Below, in pieces: positions 10,003 through 16,077 of a DNA stretch of 17,667 nt. Made by a program: the position numbers and the translations under genes. The DNA comes from Candidatus Avimicrobium faecavium (GTDB lineage: Bacteria > Bacillota > Clostridia > Oscillospirales > Ruminococcaceae), in NCBI GenBank assembly GCA_904419105.1, contig CAJFQR010000019.1:1-17667 (forward strand), given 5' to 3'. Position 1 is the first letter of the stretch; every line of letters begins with the position of its first letter. The notes beneath the pieces are model-generated. The model did no database searches. It had not been told where the DNA came from and worked only from the letters and a program-made list of their open reading frames with translations.

Positions 10003-10031
10003 ATTTTACCATCTTGCCGCCGGGCAGGCAA
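10003..10031 (-). promoter_or_regulatory. Extended -10 promoter of mscS
   Basis: On the minus strand, TTGCCT (10031-10026), a 17-nt spacer and TAAAAT (10008-10003) with TGG directly before it form a good promoter. Transcription would start near 9996, at the base of a small leader hairpin (GCCTCC/GGAGGC, 9981-9995). Confidence 0.75.
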
Positions 10032-10108
10032 GGCGGACAGGCCCTTTCACCCTATGAAAAATCGCAGGCCGCTCCCCGGCGGCGGGGAAGCGCCCCCGCC
10101 CCGGAATC

Positions 10109-10138
10109 TTGCCATTTCCCCGGCGATGATGGTATAAT
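10109..10138 (+). promoter_or_regulatory. Extended -10 promoter of pcrA
   Basis: TTGCCA (10109-10114), an 18-nt spacer and a perfect TATAAT (10133-10138) preceded by TGG. It is divergent to the mscS promoter, with about 80 bp between the two -35 elements. Confidence 0.85.
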
Positions 10139-10159
10139 GGGGACAGCTTACAATCCAGC

Positions 10160-10177
10160 GTGCCGGTGCGCCGGCAC
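10160..10177 (+). other. Leader hairpin before pcrA
   Basis: GTGCCGG pairs with CCGGCAC around a TGCG loop. It ends one base before the only Shine-Dalgarno-like sequence (GAAAGG, 10179-10184), which itself is 13 nt from the ATG, a long spacing. There is no T-tract. It may limit translation initiation; this is inference. Confidence 0.5.
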
Positions 10178-10197
10178 AGAAAGGCGATCCGAACACG

Positions 10198-12567
10198 ATG
10201 CAGAACGATTTCACCAAACGGTATGCCGCCCTGCGCCGGGCGGCCCTGGAGAAGTATTTCTCCAATGTCAACCCGATGCAGCAGAAGGCGGTCTTTCAGA
10301 CCGAGGGGCCGGTGCTGATCCTGGCCGGAGCCGGCAGCGGCAAGACCACCGCCGTCATCAGCCGGGTGGCCAACCTGGTGGCCTTCGGCAAGGGGTACCA
10401 CAGCGACTCTGTGCCCCCCACCCTCACCGACGACCACGCCGCCTGCCTGGAGCGGTACCTGGCCGGGGAGGAGGTGGGCCTCGACGCGCTGCGGGCGTGC
10501 TGCGCCGTCGACCCGGTCAAGCCCTGGCACATCCTCGCCATCACCTTCACCAACAAGGCCGCCGGGGAGCTCAAGAGCCGGCTCTCCGCCACCCTCGGGG
10601 AGGAGAGCCAGGACATCATGGCCGCCACCTTCCACTCCTTCTGCGCGCGGGTCCTGCGCCGGGAGATCGAGGCCCTCGGCTATGAGAAAAACTTCACCAT
10701 CTACGACACCGACGACTCGCTGCGGCTGATCAAAGAGGCCTGCAAGGCGCTGCGCATCGACGAGAAGAACTTCACCCCCCGCTCGCTGCTGTCGATGATC
10801 AGCCGGGCCAAGGACAAGCTCCAGAACCCGGTGCAGATGCGCGCCGCCGAGCCGGGCAACTTCCGGGCGGAGGTGGGCGCCCGGGTCTACGAGGAGTACC
10901 AGAAGCTGCTCAAGAGCGCCAACGCCGTCGACTTCGACGACCTGATCGTGCTCACCGTGCGCCTCTTTGAGCAGAACCCGGCCGTGCTGGAGCGGTACCA
11001 GGACCGCTACACCTACATCATGGTGGACGAGTACCAGGACACCAACCACGCCCAGTACCGGCTGATCAACCTGCTGGCCGCCAAACGGCGGAACATCTGC
11101 GTCGTCGGCGACGACGACCAGAGCATCTACAAGTTCCGCGGCGCCAACATCGAGAACATCCTAGGCTTTGAAAAGGACTTCCCCGGCGCCATGGTGATCC
11201 GCCTGGAGCAGAACTACCGCTGCACCAAAAAGATCCTCGACGCCGCCAACGAGGTCATCGCCCACAACGCCCAGCGCAAGGGCAAGACCCTGTGGACCGA
11301 AAACGACGACGGCGCCCCGGTGCGGGTCTACCGGGCGTCCGACGAGGGCGGGGAGGCGCTGTTCGTCGCCAACACCATTCTGGAGAATGTCGCCGCCGGC
11401 GCCAGATTCTCCGACCACGCCGTCCTCTACCGCATGAACGCCCAGTCCAACGCCATCGAGAAGGCGCTGCTCCGGGCCGGCGTGCCCTACCGGGTCATCA
11501 GCGGCGTCAAGTTCTACGAGCGCAAGGAGATCAAGGATGTGATGAGCTACCTTGCCGTGCTGGACAATCCCGGCGACACCGTCCGCCTCGGGCGGATTGT
11601 CAACGAGCCCAAGCGGGGCATCGGGGACGCCACCCTCGCCGCCTGCCAGGAGATCGCCGCCGGGCTCGGGCTGCCGATGCTCGAGGTCATGCGCACCGCC
11701 GATGAGTTCGCCCCCCTCTCCAAAAAGGCGAAGCCGCTGATGGCCTTTGCCGGGATGATGGACCGGCTGGCCGCCCTCGCCGAGGAGAACGACCTCGACC
11801 GGCTGTTCGACGCCGTGCTGGAGGAGACCGGCTACCTGAAGATGCTCGAGAGCCAGCTGCCGGAGAGCCAGCCCCGCATCGAAAACGTGCAGGAGCTCAA
11901 ATCGAACATCCTCGCCTATGTCGACGGCGCCGAGGAGCCGACCCTGGCGGGCTTCCTGGAGGAGGTGGCCCTGTACACCGACCTGGACAGCTACGACGAG
12001 AACGACGACAGCGTGGTCATGATGACCCTCCACTCGGCCAAGGGCCTGGAGTACCCCTATGTCTTTATTGTCGGCATGGAGGAGGGGATCTTCCCCGGCA
12101 GCCAGGTGCTCTACTTCCCCGACGAGGTGGAGGAGGAGCGCCGGCTGTGCTATGTGGGCATCACCCGGGCGAAAAAGCAGCTCTACCTCACCGGGGCCGC
12201 CACCCGGATGCTCTTCGGCAAGACCACCCGCAACCAGCCCAGCCGCTTCCTGACGGAGATCCCGGCGGAGCTCACCGAGGCCACCGACGAGACCATCGCC
12301 CGCTTCCAGGACCACGGGGTCTCCCGGGCCTATGCCGCCGCCCGGGAGCGGCGCAAGGGCATCGACCGGGGCTTCTCGGCGCCGGAGACCCGGTCCGCCC
12401 CGGCGGAGACCTACGCCCCCGGCGACCGGGTGCGGCACAAGGTCTTCGGCGAGGGGCTGATCCTCTCGGTGACGCCGATGGGCAACGACAACCTGCTGGA
12501 GGTGGCCTTCGACACCGTCGGCTCCAAAAAGATCATGTCCAACTTCGCCAGGCTCAAAAAACTCTGA
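10198..12567 (+). CDS. pcrA: ATP-dependent DNA helicase PcrA (UvrD/Rep, SF1A)
   Basis: PcrA is a 3'-5' helicase for nucleotide excision repair, plasmid replication and clearing of RecA and transcription obstacles. All SF1A motifs are present: Q-motif region NPMQQKAV (25-32), Walker A GAGSGKT (44-50), Ia ITFTNKAAGEL (115-125), Walker B VDEYQDT (276-282), III GDDDQSIYKFRGA (304-316), IV QNYRCTKKI, V TLHSAKGLEYPYVF (about 610-623) and VI RLCYVGITRAKKQ (about 649-661). Residues about 740-789 (GDRVRHKVFGEGLI onward) form the Tudor-like tail that contacts RNA polymerase in Bacillus PcrA. An insert of roughly 40 residues (about 65-107) lies between motifs I and Ia and is absent from Bacillus PcrA. 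The 789-aa length is otherwise normal. The Shine-Dalgarno is weak, but the N-terminus aligns well with relatives. Confidence 0.96.
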   Translation: MQNDFTKRYAALRRAALEKYFSNVNPMQQKAVFQTEGPVLILAGAGSGKTTAVISRVANLVAFGKGYHSDSVPPTLTDDHAACLERYLAGEEVGLDALRACCAVDPVKPWHILAITFTNKAAGELKSRLSATLGEESQDIMAATFHSFCARVLRREIEALGYEKNFTIYDTDDSLRLIKEACKALRIDEKNFTPRSLLSMISRAKDKLQNPVQMRAAEPGNFRAEVGARVYEEYQKLLKSANAVDFDDLIVLTVRLFEQNPAVLERYQDRYTYIMVDEYQDTNHAQYRLINLLAAKRRNICVVGDDDQSIYKFRGANIENILGFEKDFPGAMVIRLEQNYRCTKKILDAANEVIAHNAQRKGKTLWTENDDGAPVRVYRASDEGGEALFVANTILENVAAGARFSDHAVLYRMNAQSNAIEKALLRAGVPYRVISGVKFYERKEIKDVMSYLAVLDNPGDTVRLGRIVNEPKRGIGDATLAACQEIAAGLGLPMLEVMRTADEFAPLSKKAKPLMAFAGMMDRLAALAEENDLDRLFDAVLEETGYLKMLESQLPESQPRIENVQELKSNILAYVDGAEEPTLAGFLEEVALYTDLDSYDENDDSVVMMTLHSAKGLEYPYVFIVGMEEGIFPGSQVLYFPDEVEEERRLCYVGITRAKKQLYLTGAATRMLFGKTTRNQPSRFLTEIPAELTEATDETIARFQDHGVSRAYAAARERRKGIDRGFSAPETRSAPAETYAPGDRVRHKVFGEGLILSVTPMGNDNLLEVAFDTVGSKKIMSNFARLKKL

Positions 12568-12583
12568 GACCGGACGCAGCGGC

Positions 12584-12612
12584 TGCACACATTTCCTGCC
12601 TCCCCATAGAAT
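12584..12612 (+). promoter_or_regulatory. Possible promoter of the Cys-rich protein gene
   Basis: TGCACA (12584-12589, four of six matches) and TAGAAT (12607-12612, five of six) are 17 nt apart. The predicted start near 12619 would place the inverted repeat at 12625-12647 within the first 30 nt of the transcript. No terminator is seen between pcrA and this point, so read-through is also possible. Confidence 0.45.
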
Positions 12613-12624
12613 GGTAATAAGCAG

Positions 12625-12647
12625 CGCGAAAAATAATCCGTTTCGCG
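12625..12647. repeat. 7-bp inverted repeat upstream of the Cys-rich protein gene
   Basis: CGCGAAA (12625-12631) and TTTCGCG (12641-12647) flank a nine-base AT-rich centre (AATAATCCG). No T-tract follows, so it is not a terminator. It lies just downstream of the predicted promoter and 21 bp before the Shine-Dalgarno, a position typical of a repressor operator or leader hairpin. Confidence 0.55.
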
Positions 12648-12681
12648 ATATGCGGTCCATTTTATACAAGGAGGATTCGAT

Positions 12682-13584
12682 ATGGCTACTACATACCAGG
12701 GCACCTGCGGCCGTGTGCCCGGCGTGCGCCCCGGCGCCAACTTCAAAGAGGCGGTGTGCGTGGATACCAGCCGTGTCTACGACAGCGTCAGCGACAAAAA
12801 CTGCCTGGAGGATCTCCAGGTCTCCTTCCCGGAGGAGGCCCAGCAGGTGATCGGCAGCTGCTGCTCCCTCAAGCTCAAGGAGGTCGAGGTGGAGAATGTC
12901 TACATGGATGTGGAGCCCATCCCCTTCAACAAGGGCTTCTACACGGTGGACCTCACCTTCTTCTTCTCCGCCAGGTTTGAGGCGCAGCTGCCCGACGGCA
13001 GCCTCGTCACCGTCTGCGGCGTCACCACCTTCACCCGCAAGATGATCCTCTACGGCAGCGAAGGAGACGTCAAGGTGTTCTGCTCCGACCAGAACGGCAC
13101 CAACCAGAACAACGGCATGCCCCGGGTCTGCCTGCAGGTCAGCACGCCGGTGGCGCTGGGCAGCCGGGTCATCGACTGCGGCAGCGGCTTCCGCAGCTCC
13201 TGCGGCTGCAATACAAACTGTAATCCCTGCGGCTGTAATACCGGCTGTAATCAGAACTGCGGCTGCGACTGCAACACTGGCTGCAGCACTGGCTGCAGCA
13301 CTGGCTGCAATACCGGCTGCCTGCCGGACGGCTGTGACCCCTGCGGGCCGCAGCGGCAGGTGCTGATCACCATCGGCATCTTCATCATCGTGCAGATGGA
13401 GCGCCGGGTCCAGATGCTGATGCCGGCCTACGACTTCTGCATCCCGTCCAAGGAGCCGGAGGCGCCCACCACCGGCGACCCCTGCGAGCTCTTCAAAAAG
13501 ATCAAATTCCCCACCGATTCCTTCTTCCCGCCCAACGCCTCGGAGCTTGCCGCTCCGGACAGAGGGTGCGGCTGCGACCGGTGA
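12682..13584 (+). CDS. Conserved clostridial-type hypothetical protein with Cys-rich repeat linker
   Basis: I cannot assign a function to this 300-aa protein. It has no signal peptide. The N-terminal part (1-165) looks beta-rich, with strings such as VEPIPFNKGFYTVDLTFFF (78-96) and ILYGSEGDVKVF (122-133). Residues 174-221 hold 15 cysteines in GCNTGC-like steps, and 28 cysteines occur overall. A second folded part (225-283) contains VLITIGIFIIVQMERRVQML, then YDFCIP and PCELFKKIKFPT, and the protein ends GCGCDR. Two conserved-looking halves joined by a variable Cys/Gly/Asn linker resemble an unnamed family I recall from spore-forming clostridia. A role in spore coat or another disulfide- or metal-linked surface assembly is inference. 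The ATG at 12682 has AAGGAGGA six bases upstream. It may have its own promoter, and a weak terminator follows, so it seems to be a separate unit between pcrA and thyX. Confidence 0.85.
   Translation: MATTYQGTCGRVPGVRPGANFKEAVCVDTSRVYDSVSDKNCLEDLQVSFPEEAQQVIGSCCSLKLKEVEVENVYMDVEPIPFNKGFYTVDLTFFFSARFEAQLPDGSLVTVCGVTTFTRKMILYGSEGDVKVFCSDQNGTNQNNGMPRVCLQVSTPVALGSRVIDCGSGFRSSCGCNTNCNPCGCNTGCNQNCGCDCNTGCSTGCSTGCNTGCLPDGCDPCGPQRQVLITIGIFIIVQMERRVQMLMPAYDFCIPSKEPEAPTTGDPCELFKKIKFPTDSFFPPNASELAAPDRGCGCDR
13273..13320 (+). repeat. Four 12-bp in-frame tandem repeats
   Basis: Four consecutive units encode NTGC, STGC, STGC and NTGC. The central two are identical (AGCACTGGCTGC); the first differs at one base and the last at three. 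Looser copies of the same Gly-Cys-Asn pattern precede them from 13202, with TGTAAT codons that are unusually AT-rich for this region. This looks like recent unit duplication inside the coding region. Confidence 0.85.
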
Positions 13585-13618
13585 CGGAGGATACATACAA
13601 TACAAGACGATGCCTGGG

Positions 13619-13642
13619 AAGGAGCCGCTGCCGGCTCCTTTT
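13619..13642 (+). terminator. Probable weak terminator between the Cys-rich gene and thyX
   Basis: AAGGAGCCG (13619-13627) pairs with CGGCTCCTT (13632-13640) around CTGC; only four T (13639-13642) close it, followed by CCC. A second outer pairing GGG/CCC is possible. It is likely a partial terminator or attenuator, placed 11 nt before the thyX Shine-Dalgarno. Confidence 0.6.
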
Positions 13643-13668
13643 CCCGGGCGAAGAGGAGGACAAGCCCT

Positions 13669-14457
13669 ATGCCAAAGGTCACACTGCTCACCTACACGCC
13701 GGAGCCGGAGCGGATCATCGCCGCCGCGGCCAAACTCTGCTACAGCGCCTCGGGGGTGGACGCGCTGCTGGACAAGCTCACCCCGGAAAAGGCGGCGGAG
13801 TTCGTCGAGATGCTCGCCTCGATGGGGCACGAGAGCCCGATCGAGCACGCCAGCTTCACCTTCGGCATCGAGGGGGTCTCCCGCTCGCTGCTGGCCCAGA
13901 TCACCCGGCACCGCATCGCCTCCTTCAGCGTGCAGAGCCAGCGCTATGTGCGGGAGAAGGCCTTCTCCTATGTGACGCCGCCGGAGATCGCCGCCGATGA
14001 GCGGGCGGAGCTGCTGTACCGGAAGGCGATGGAGAACGCCATCGCCGCCTACGACGCCCTGGCCGATCTGCTCAAGGAAAAGCACGCCGCCCGGCTGATG
14101 GCCGAAGGGGTCGAGGAAAAGGCGGCCCGCCGCCAGGCCGAGAAGATGGCCATTGAGGACGCCCGGTTTGTCCTGCCGAACGCCGCCGACACCAACCTGA
14201 TCGTCACGATGAACGCCAGGGAGCTGCGGCACTTCTTCCGGCAGCGGTGCTGCAGCCGGGCCCAGTGGGAGATCCGCGCCGTCGCCAGGGAGATGCTGCG
14301 GCAGGTGCTGGAGGTGGCGCCGACGCTGTTTGCCGGGGCGGGCCCCGCCTGCGTCTCCGGCCCCTGCCCGGAGGGGAAGATGACCTGCGGCCGGATGGCC
14401 GAGGTCCGGGCCGAGTACGAGGCGCTGCGGGAGGCGGCAGGCCATGGCCGGGCGTGA
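13669..14457 (+). CDS. thyX: Flavin-dependent thymidylate synthase ThyX
   Basis: ThyX methylates dUMP to dTMP using methylene-THF as carbon donor and reduced FAD, releasing THF rather than DHF. The signature RHRX7S is exact: RHRIASFSVQS at residues 80-90. GHESPIEHASFTF (53-65) and a C-terminal block with ARELRHFF and AQWEIR fit the family, as does the 262-aa length. The ATG at 13669 has AGGAGGA eight bases upstream. The 3' end overlaps the kinase gene by 14 nt, so dTMP synthesis and its phosphorylation are translationally coupled. Residues 226-240 hold three Cys (ACVSGPCPEGKMTCG), a spacing that might bind metal, though many clostridial ThyX tails end similarly. No ThyA gene is visible in the window. 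Confidence 0.96.
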   Translation: MPKVTLLTYTPEPERIIAAAAKLCYSASGVDALLDKLTPEKAAEFVEMLASMGHESPIEHASFTFGIEGVSRSLLAQITRHRIASFSVQSQRYVREKAFSYVTPPEIAADERAELLYRKAMENAIAAYDALADLLKEKHAARLMAEGVEEKAARRQAEKMAIEDARFVLPNAADTNLIVTMNARELRHFFRQRCCSRAQWEIRAVAREMLRQVLEVAPTLFAGAGPACVSGPCPEGKMTCGRMAEVRAEYEALREAAGHGRA

Positions 14458-15142
14458 GCAGAGGGGCACCCTCATCGTCATCGAGGGGCTGGACGGCAGC
14501 GGCAAGGCCACCCAGGCGGCGCTGCTGGCCGATGCGCTGGCGCAGCAGGGGCTGCCGCCGCGGCGCATCTCCTTCCCGGACTACGCCTCCCGCTCGTCGG
14601 TGCCGGTGCAGATGTACCTGCACGGGGAGCTGGGCAGCCTGGACGAGGTGAATGTCTTTGCGGCCTCGGCCTTTTACAGCATCGACCGGTACATCACCTG
14701 GCAGACCGACTGGGGGCGGGACTACCGGGCGGGCAGGCTCATCCTCGCCGACCGCTACACCACCTCCAACGCCTGCCATCAGATGGCCAAGCTCCCGCGG
14801 GAGCAGTGGGACGGGTATCTGGACTGGCTGGGTGACCTGGAGTATGCCCGTATGGGGCTGCCGGCGCCGGACCTGGTGATCTACCTCGATATGGACCCGA
14901 ACACCTCCCGCCGCCTGCTGGAGCGGCGCTACGGCGGCGATGCGTCCCGGGAGGACCTGCATGAATCCAACCTGAACTACCTGCTCGACTGCCGGCAGGC
15001 GGCCCTCTACGCTGCCGGGCGCTGGGGCTGGAGGCGGATCGGCTGCTGCAACGGCGCCGACCCCCTGCCGCCGGAGGTGATCCACCGGGCGGTCCTGCAG
15101 GAGGCGGAGGCCTTCCTGCGGGAGCGGGCCGGCAGGATCTGA
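14444..15142 (+). CDS. tmk: Thymidylate kinase-like dNMP kinase
   Basis: This P-loop kinase of 232 aa probably phosphorylates dTMP to dTDP. The Walker A is GLDGSGKAT (15-23), with Ala where classical Tmk has Ser before Thr. The DR motif is ILADRYTTSNACHQ (100-113), followed by DLVIYLDM (143-150) and a lid region RRYGGDASREDLHESN (161-176). The lid differs from the usual Tmk form and resembles a clostridial subgroup, so the gene may be a paralogue of the housekeeping tmk found near holB in many Firmicutes. A wider deoxynucleotide specificity cannot be excluded. The start lies inside thyX (14-nt overlap) with GGGAGG nine bases upstream. The physical link to thyX is the best argument for dTMP as substrate. 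Confidence 0.85.
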   Translation: MAGREQRGTLIVIEGLDGSGKATQAALLADALAQQGLPPRRISFPDYASRSSVPVQMYLHGELGSLDEVNVFAASAFYSIDRYITWQTDWGRDYRAGRLILADRYTTSNACHQMAKLPREQWDGYLDWLGDLEYARMGLPAPDLVIYLDMDPNTSRRLLERRYGGDASREDLHESNLNYLLDCRQAALYAAGRWGWRRIGCCNGADPLPPEVIHRAVLQEAEAFLRERAGRI

Positions 15143-15161
15143 CGAATTTCCCCCTTTTTAG

Positions 15162-15191
15162 TAGACAGGGCCCCGCCGGATATAGTATACT
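15162..15191 (+). promoter_or_regulatory. Promoter of the cyclo-ligase/mltG unit
   Basis: TAGACA (15162-15167) and TATACT (15186-15191) are separated by 18 nt. Each hexamer matches consensus at five of six positions. The start would be near 15198, leaving a leader of about 47 nt. No clear terminator lies between the kinase stop and this promoter, only a C/T-rich stretch. Confidence 0.75.
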
Positions 15192-15244
15192 GGAAGAAAC
15201 CCGGCACAGAATGAAAGAGACCATACGGAAGGGGAGAGGCCGCC

Positions 15245-15856
15245 ATGCGCAAAGTGGATATCCGTGCCTATAAAAATTCGCTGCGGGACAAGGCCAAGGC
15301 CATGCGCCGGGCGCTGGACCCGGCGGAAAAGCAGCGGATGGACCTGCAGATCACCGAGCGGCTGTGCTCCCTGTTCCAGTACCGGGAGGCGGATACGCTG
15401 CTGTGCTATGTCTCCAAGCCCATCGAGGTGGACACCCTGCCGCTGATCCGCCGGGCGCTGGCCGACGGCAAGCGGGTGGCCTGCCCCCGCTGCATCGAGG
15501 GCACCCGGGAGATGGAGTTCTACTATATCCGCGGCCTGGACGACCTGGAAAAGCGCACCTTCGGCGTGCTGGAGCCCCGGGTCCCCGGCTGTGAAAAGCT
15601 GGAGGACTACACCGGGAGCCTGTGCATCGTCCCGGCGCTGATGTACGACCTCAAGGGCTACCGCCTGGGCTATGGCGGCGGCTATTACGACCGCTTCCTC
15701 GCCGGGTACACCGGCTACACCATCGGCCTCACCTACCGGCGCAACATCCTGCGCTTTCTGCACTACGGGCGGTTTGATGTGCCGGTGGATATGGTCGTCA
15801 CCGAGGACTTTTTCCGCCTGACCAGCCGCAGCCGGGGGCGCCCCTCCGGCCGGTGA
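15245..15856 (+). CDS. fau: 5-formyltetrahydrofolate cyclo-ligase
   Basis: The enzyme converts 5-formyl-THF to 5,10-methenyl-THF with ATP, returning a storage and inhibitory folate to the one-carbon pool. The family signature is complete: VPALMYDLKGYRLGYG (129-144) then GGYYDRFL (145-152). The N-terminal helix (residues 8-30) with LRDKAKAMRRAL is also typical, and 203 aa is close to family length. The ATG at 15245 follows a purine-rich Shine-Dalgarno (GGAAGGGGAGAGG). It lies just downstream of thyX and tmk: methenyl-THF can be reduced to the methylene-THF that ThyX consumes, so the neighbourhood makes metabolic sense even though this gene has its own promoter. The basic tail (SRSRGRPSGR) is probably disordered. 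Confidence 0.95.
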   Translation: MRKVDIRAYKNSLRDKAKAMRRALDPAEKQRMDLQITERLCSLFQYREADTLLCYVSKPIEVDTLPLIRRALADGKRVACPRCIEGTREMEFYYIRGLDDLEKRTFGVLEPRVPGCEKLEDYTGSLCIVPALMYDLKGYRLGYGGGYYDRFLAGYTGYTIGLTYRRNILRFLHYGRFDVPVDMVVTEDFFRLTSRSRGRPSGR

Positions 15857-15884
15857 GAGCTTTTTTTGGAAAGGAAGGACCCCT

Positions 15885-16067
15885 ATGGACCGTTTTGAAC
15901 GCCTCTACTCCCAGGGCGTGCTGGATGTGATGGAGATCTGGCTGGACACCGTGACCGGGGTGCAGTACCTGTACCACCGCAGCGGCAACTCCGGCGGCCT
16001 GACCCCGCTGCTGGGCCCGGACGGAAAACCGCTGGCCGGCGTCCCCCTGAACGATGACAAACGATAA
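15885..16067 (+). CDS. Small DUF6440-type protein
   Basis: This 60-aa protein matches my memory of the DUF6440 family of small Firmicutes proteins: RFERLYSQGVLDVMEIWLD, then TGVQYLYHRSGNSGGLTPLL with a final GPDGKPL. It is probably a single compact beta-sheet domain, with no signal peptide or membrane segment and no known biochemical role. The ATG at 15885 has AAGGAAGG six bases upstream. It is 28 nt after the cyclo-ligase stop, and its TAA stop overlaps the Shine-Dalgarno of mltG (TAAGGAGA), so the two are very likely translated in a coupled way. Whether it acts with MltG or is merely a neighbour cannot be told from the sequence. Confidence 0.85.
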   Translation: MDRFERLYSQGVLDVMEIWLDTVTGVQYLYHRSGNSGGLTPLLGPDGKPLAGVPLNDDKR

Positions 16068-16077
16068 GGAGAACGAT

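Noticed and set aside
9951..10031. 27-residue N-terminal extension of the MscS-family protein
   Set aside because: It would start upstream of the predicted transcription start and spans the -10 element; ATG 9950 has a good Shine-Dalgarno.
13202..13320. Repeat array that could be mistaken for CRISPR
   Set aside because: Units are 12 bp, contiguous, in frame and without spacers; they encode the Cys-rich linker.
13594..13601. CATACAAT, resembling a sporulation sigma-E or sigma-A -10 element before thyX
   Set aside because: No matching -35 element of either type is found at the right distance, so the match is probably chance.
11161..14568. Open frame of 1,135 codons on the minus strand opposite pcrA, the Cys-rich gene and thyX
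   Set aside because: It crosses several well-identified genes and intergenic regions on the other strand. GC-rich third positions remove stops in the antisense frame; the composition (runs of Gly, Leu, His, Val, Ala) fits no protein family.
15831..15867. Possible terminator after the cyclo-ligase gene: stem GCCGGGGG/CCCCTCCGGC region followed by TTTTTTT
   Set aside because: The stem lies within the end of the coding region and the T-run begins about 10 nt after it, too far for an intrinsic terminator; the next gene follows closely with a good Shine-Dalgarno.
16054..16077. Earlier ATG start for MltG
   Set aside because: It lies inside the DUF6440 gene without a Shine-Dalgarno; ATG 16078 has AAGGAGA at proper spacing.
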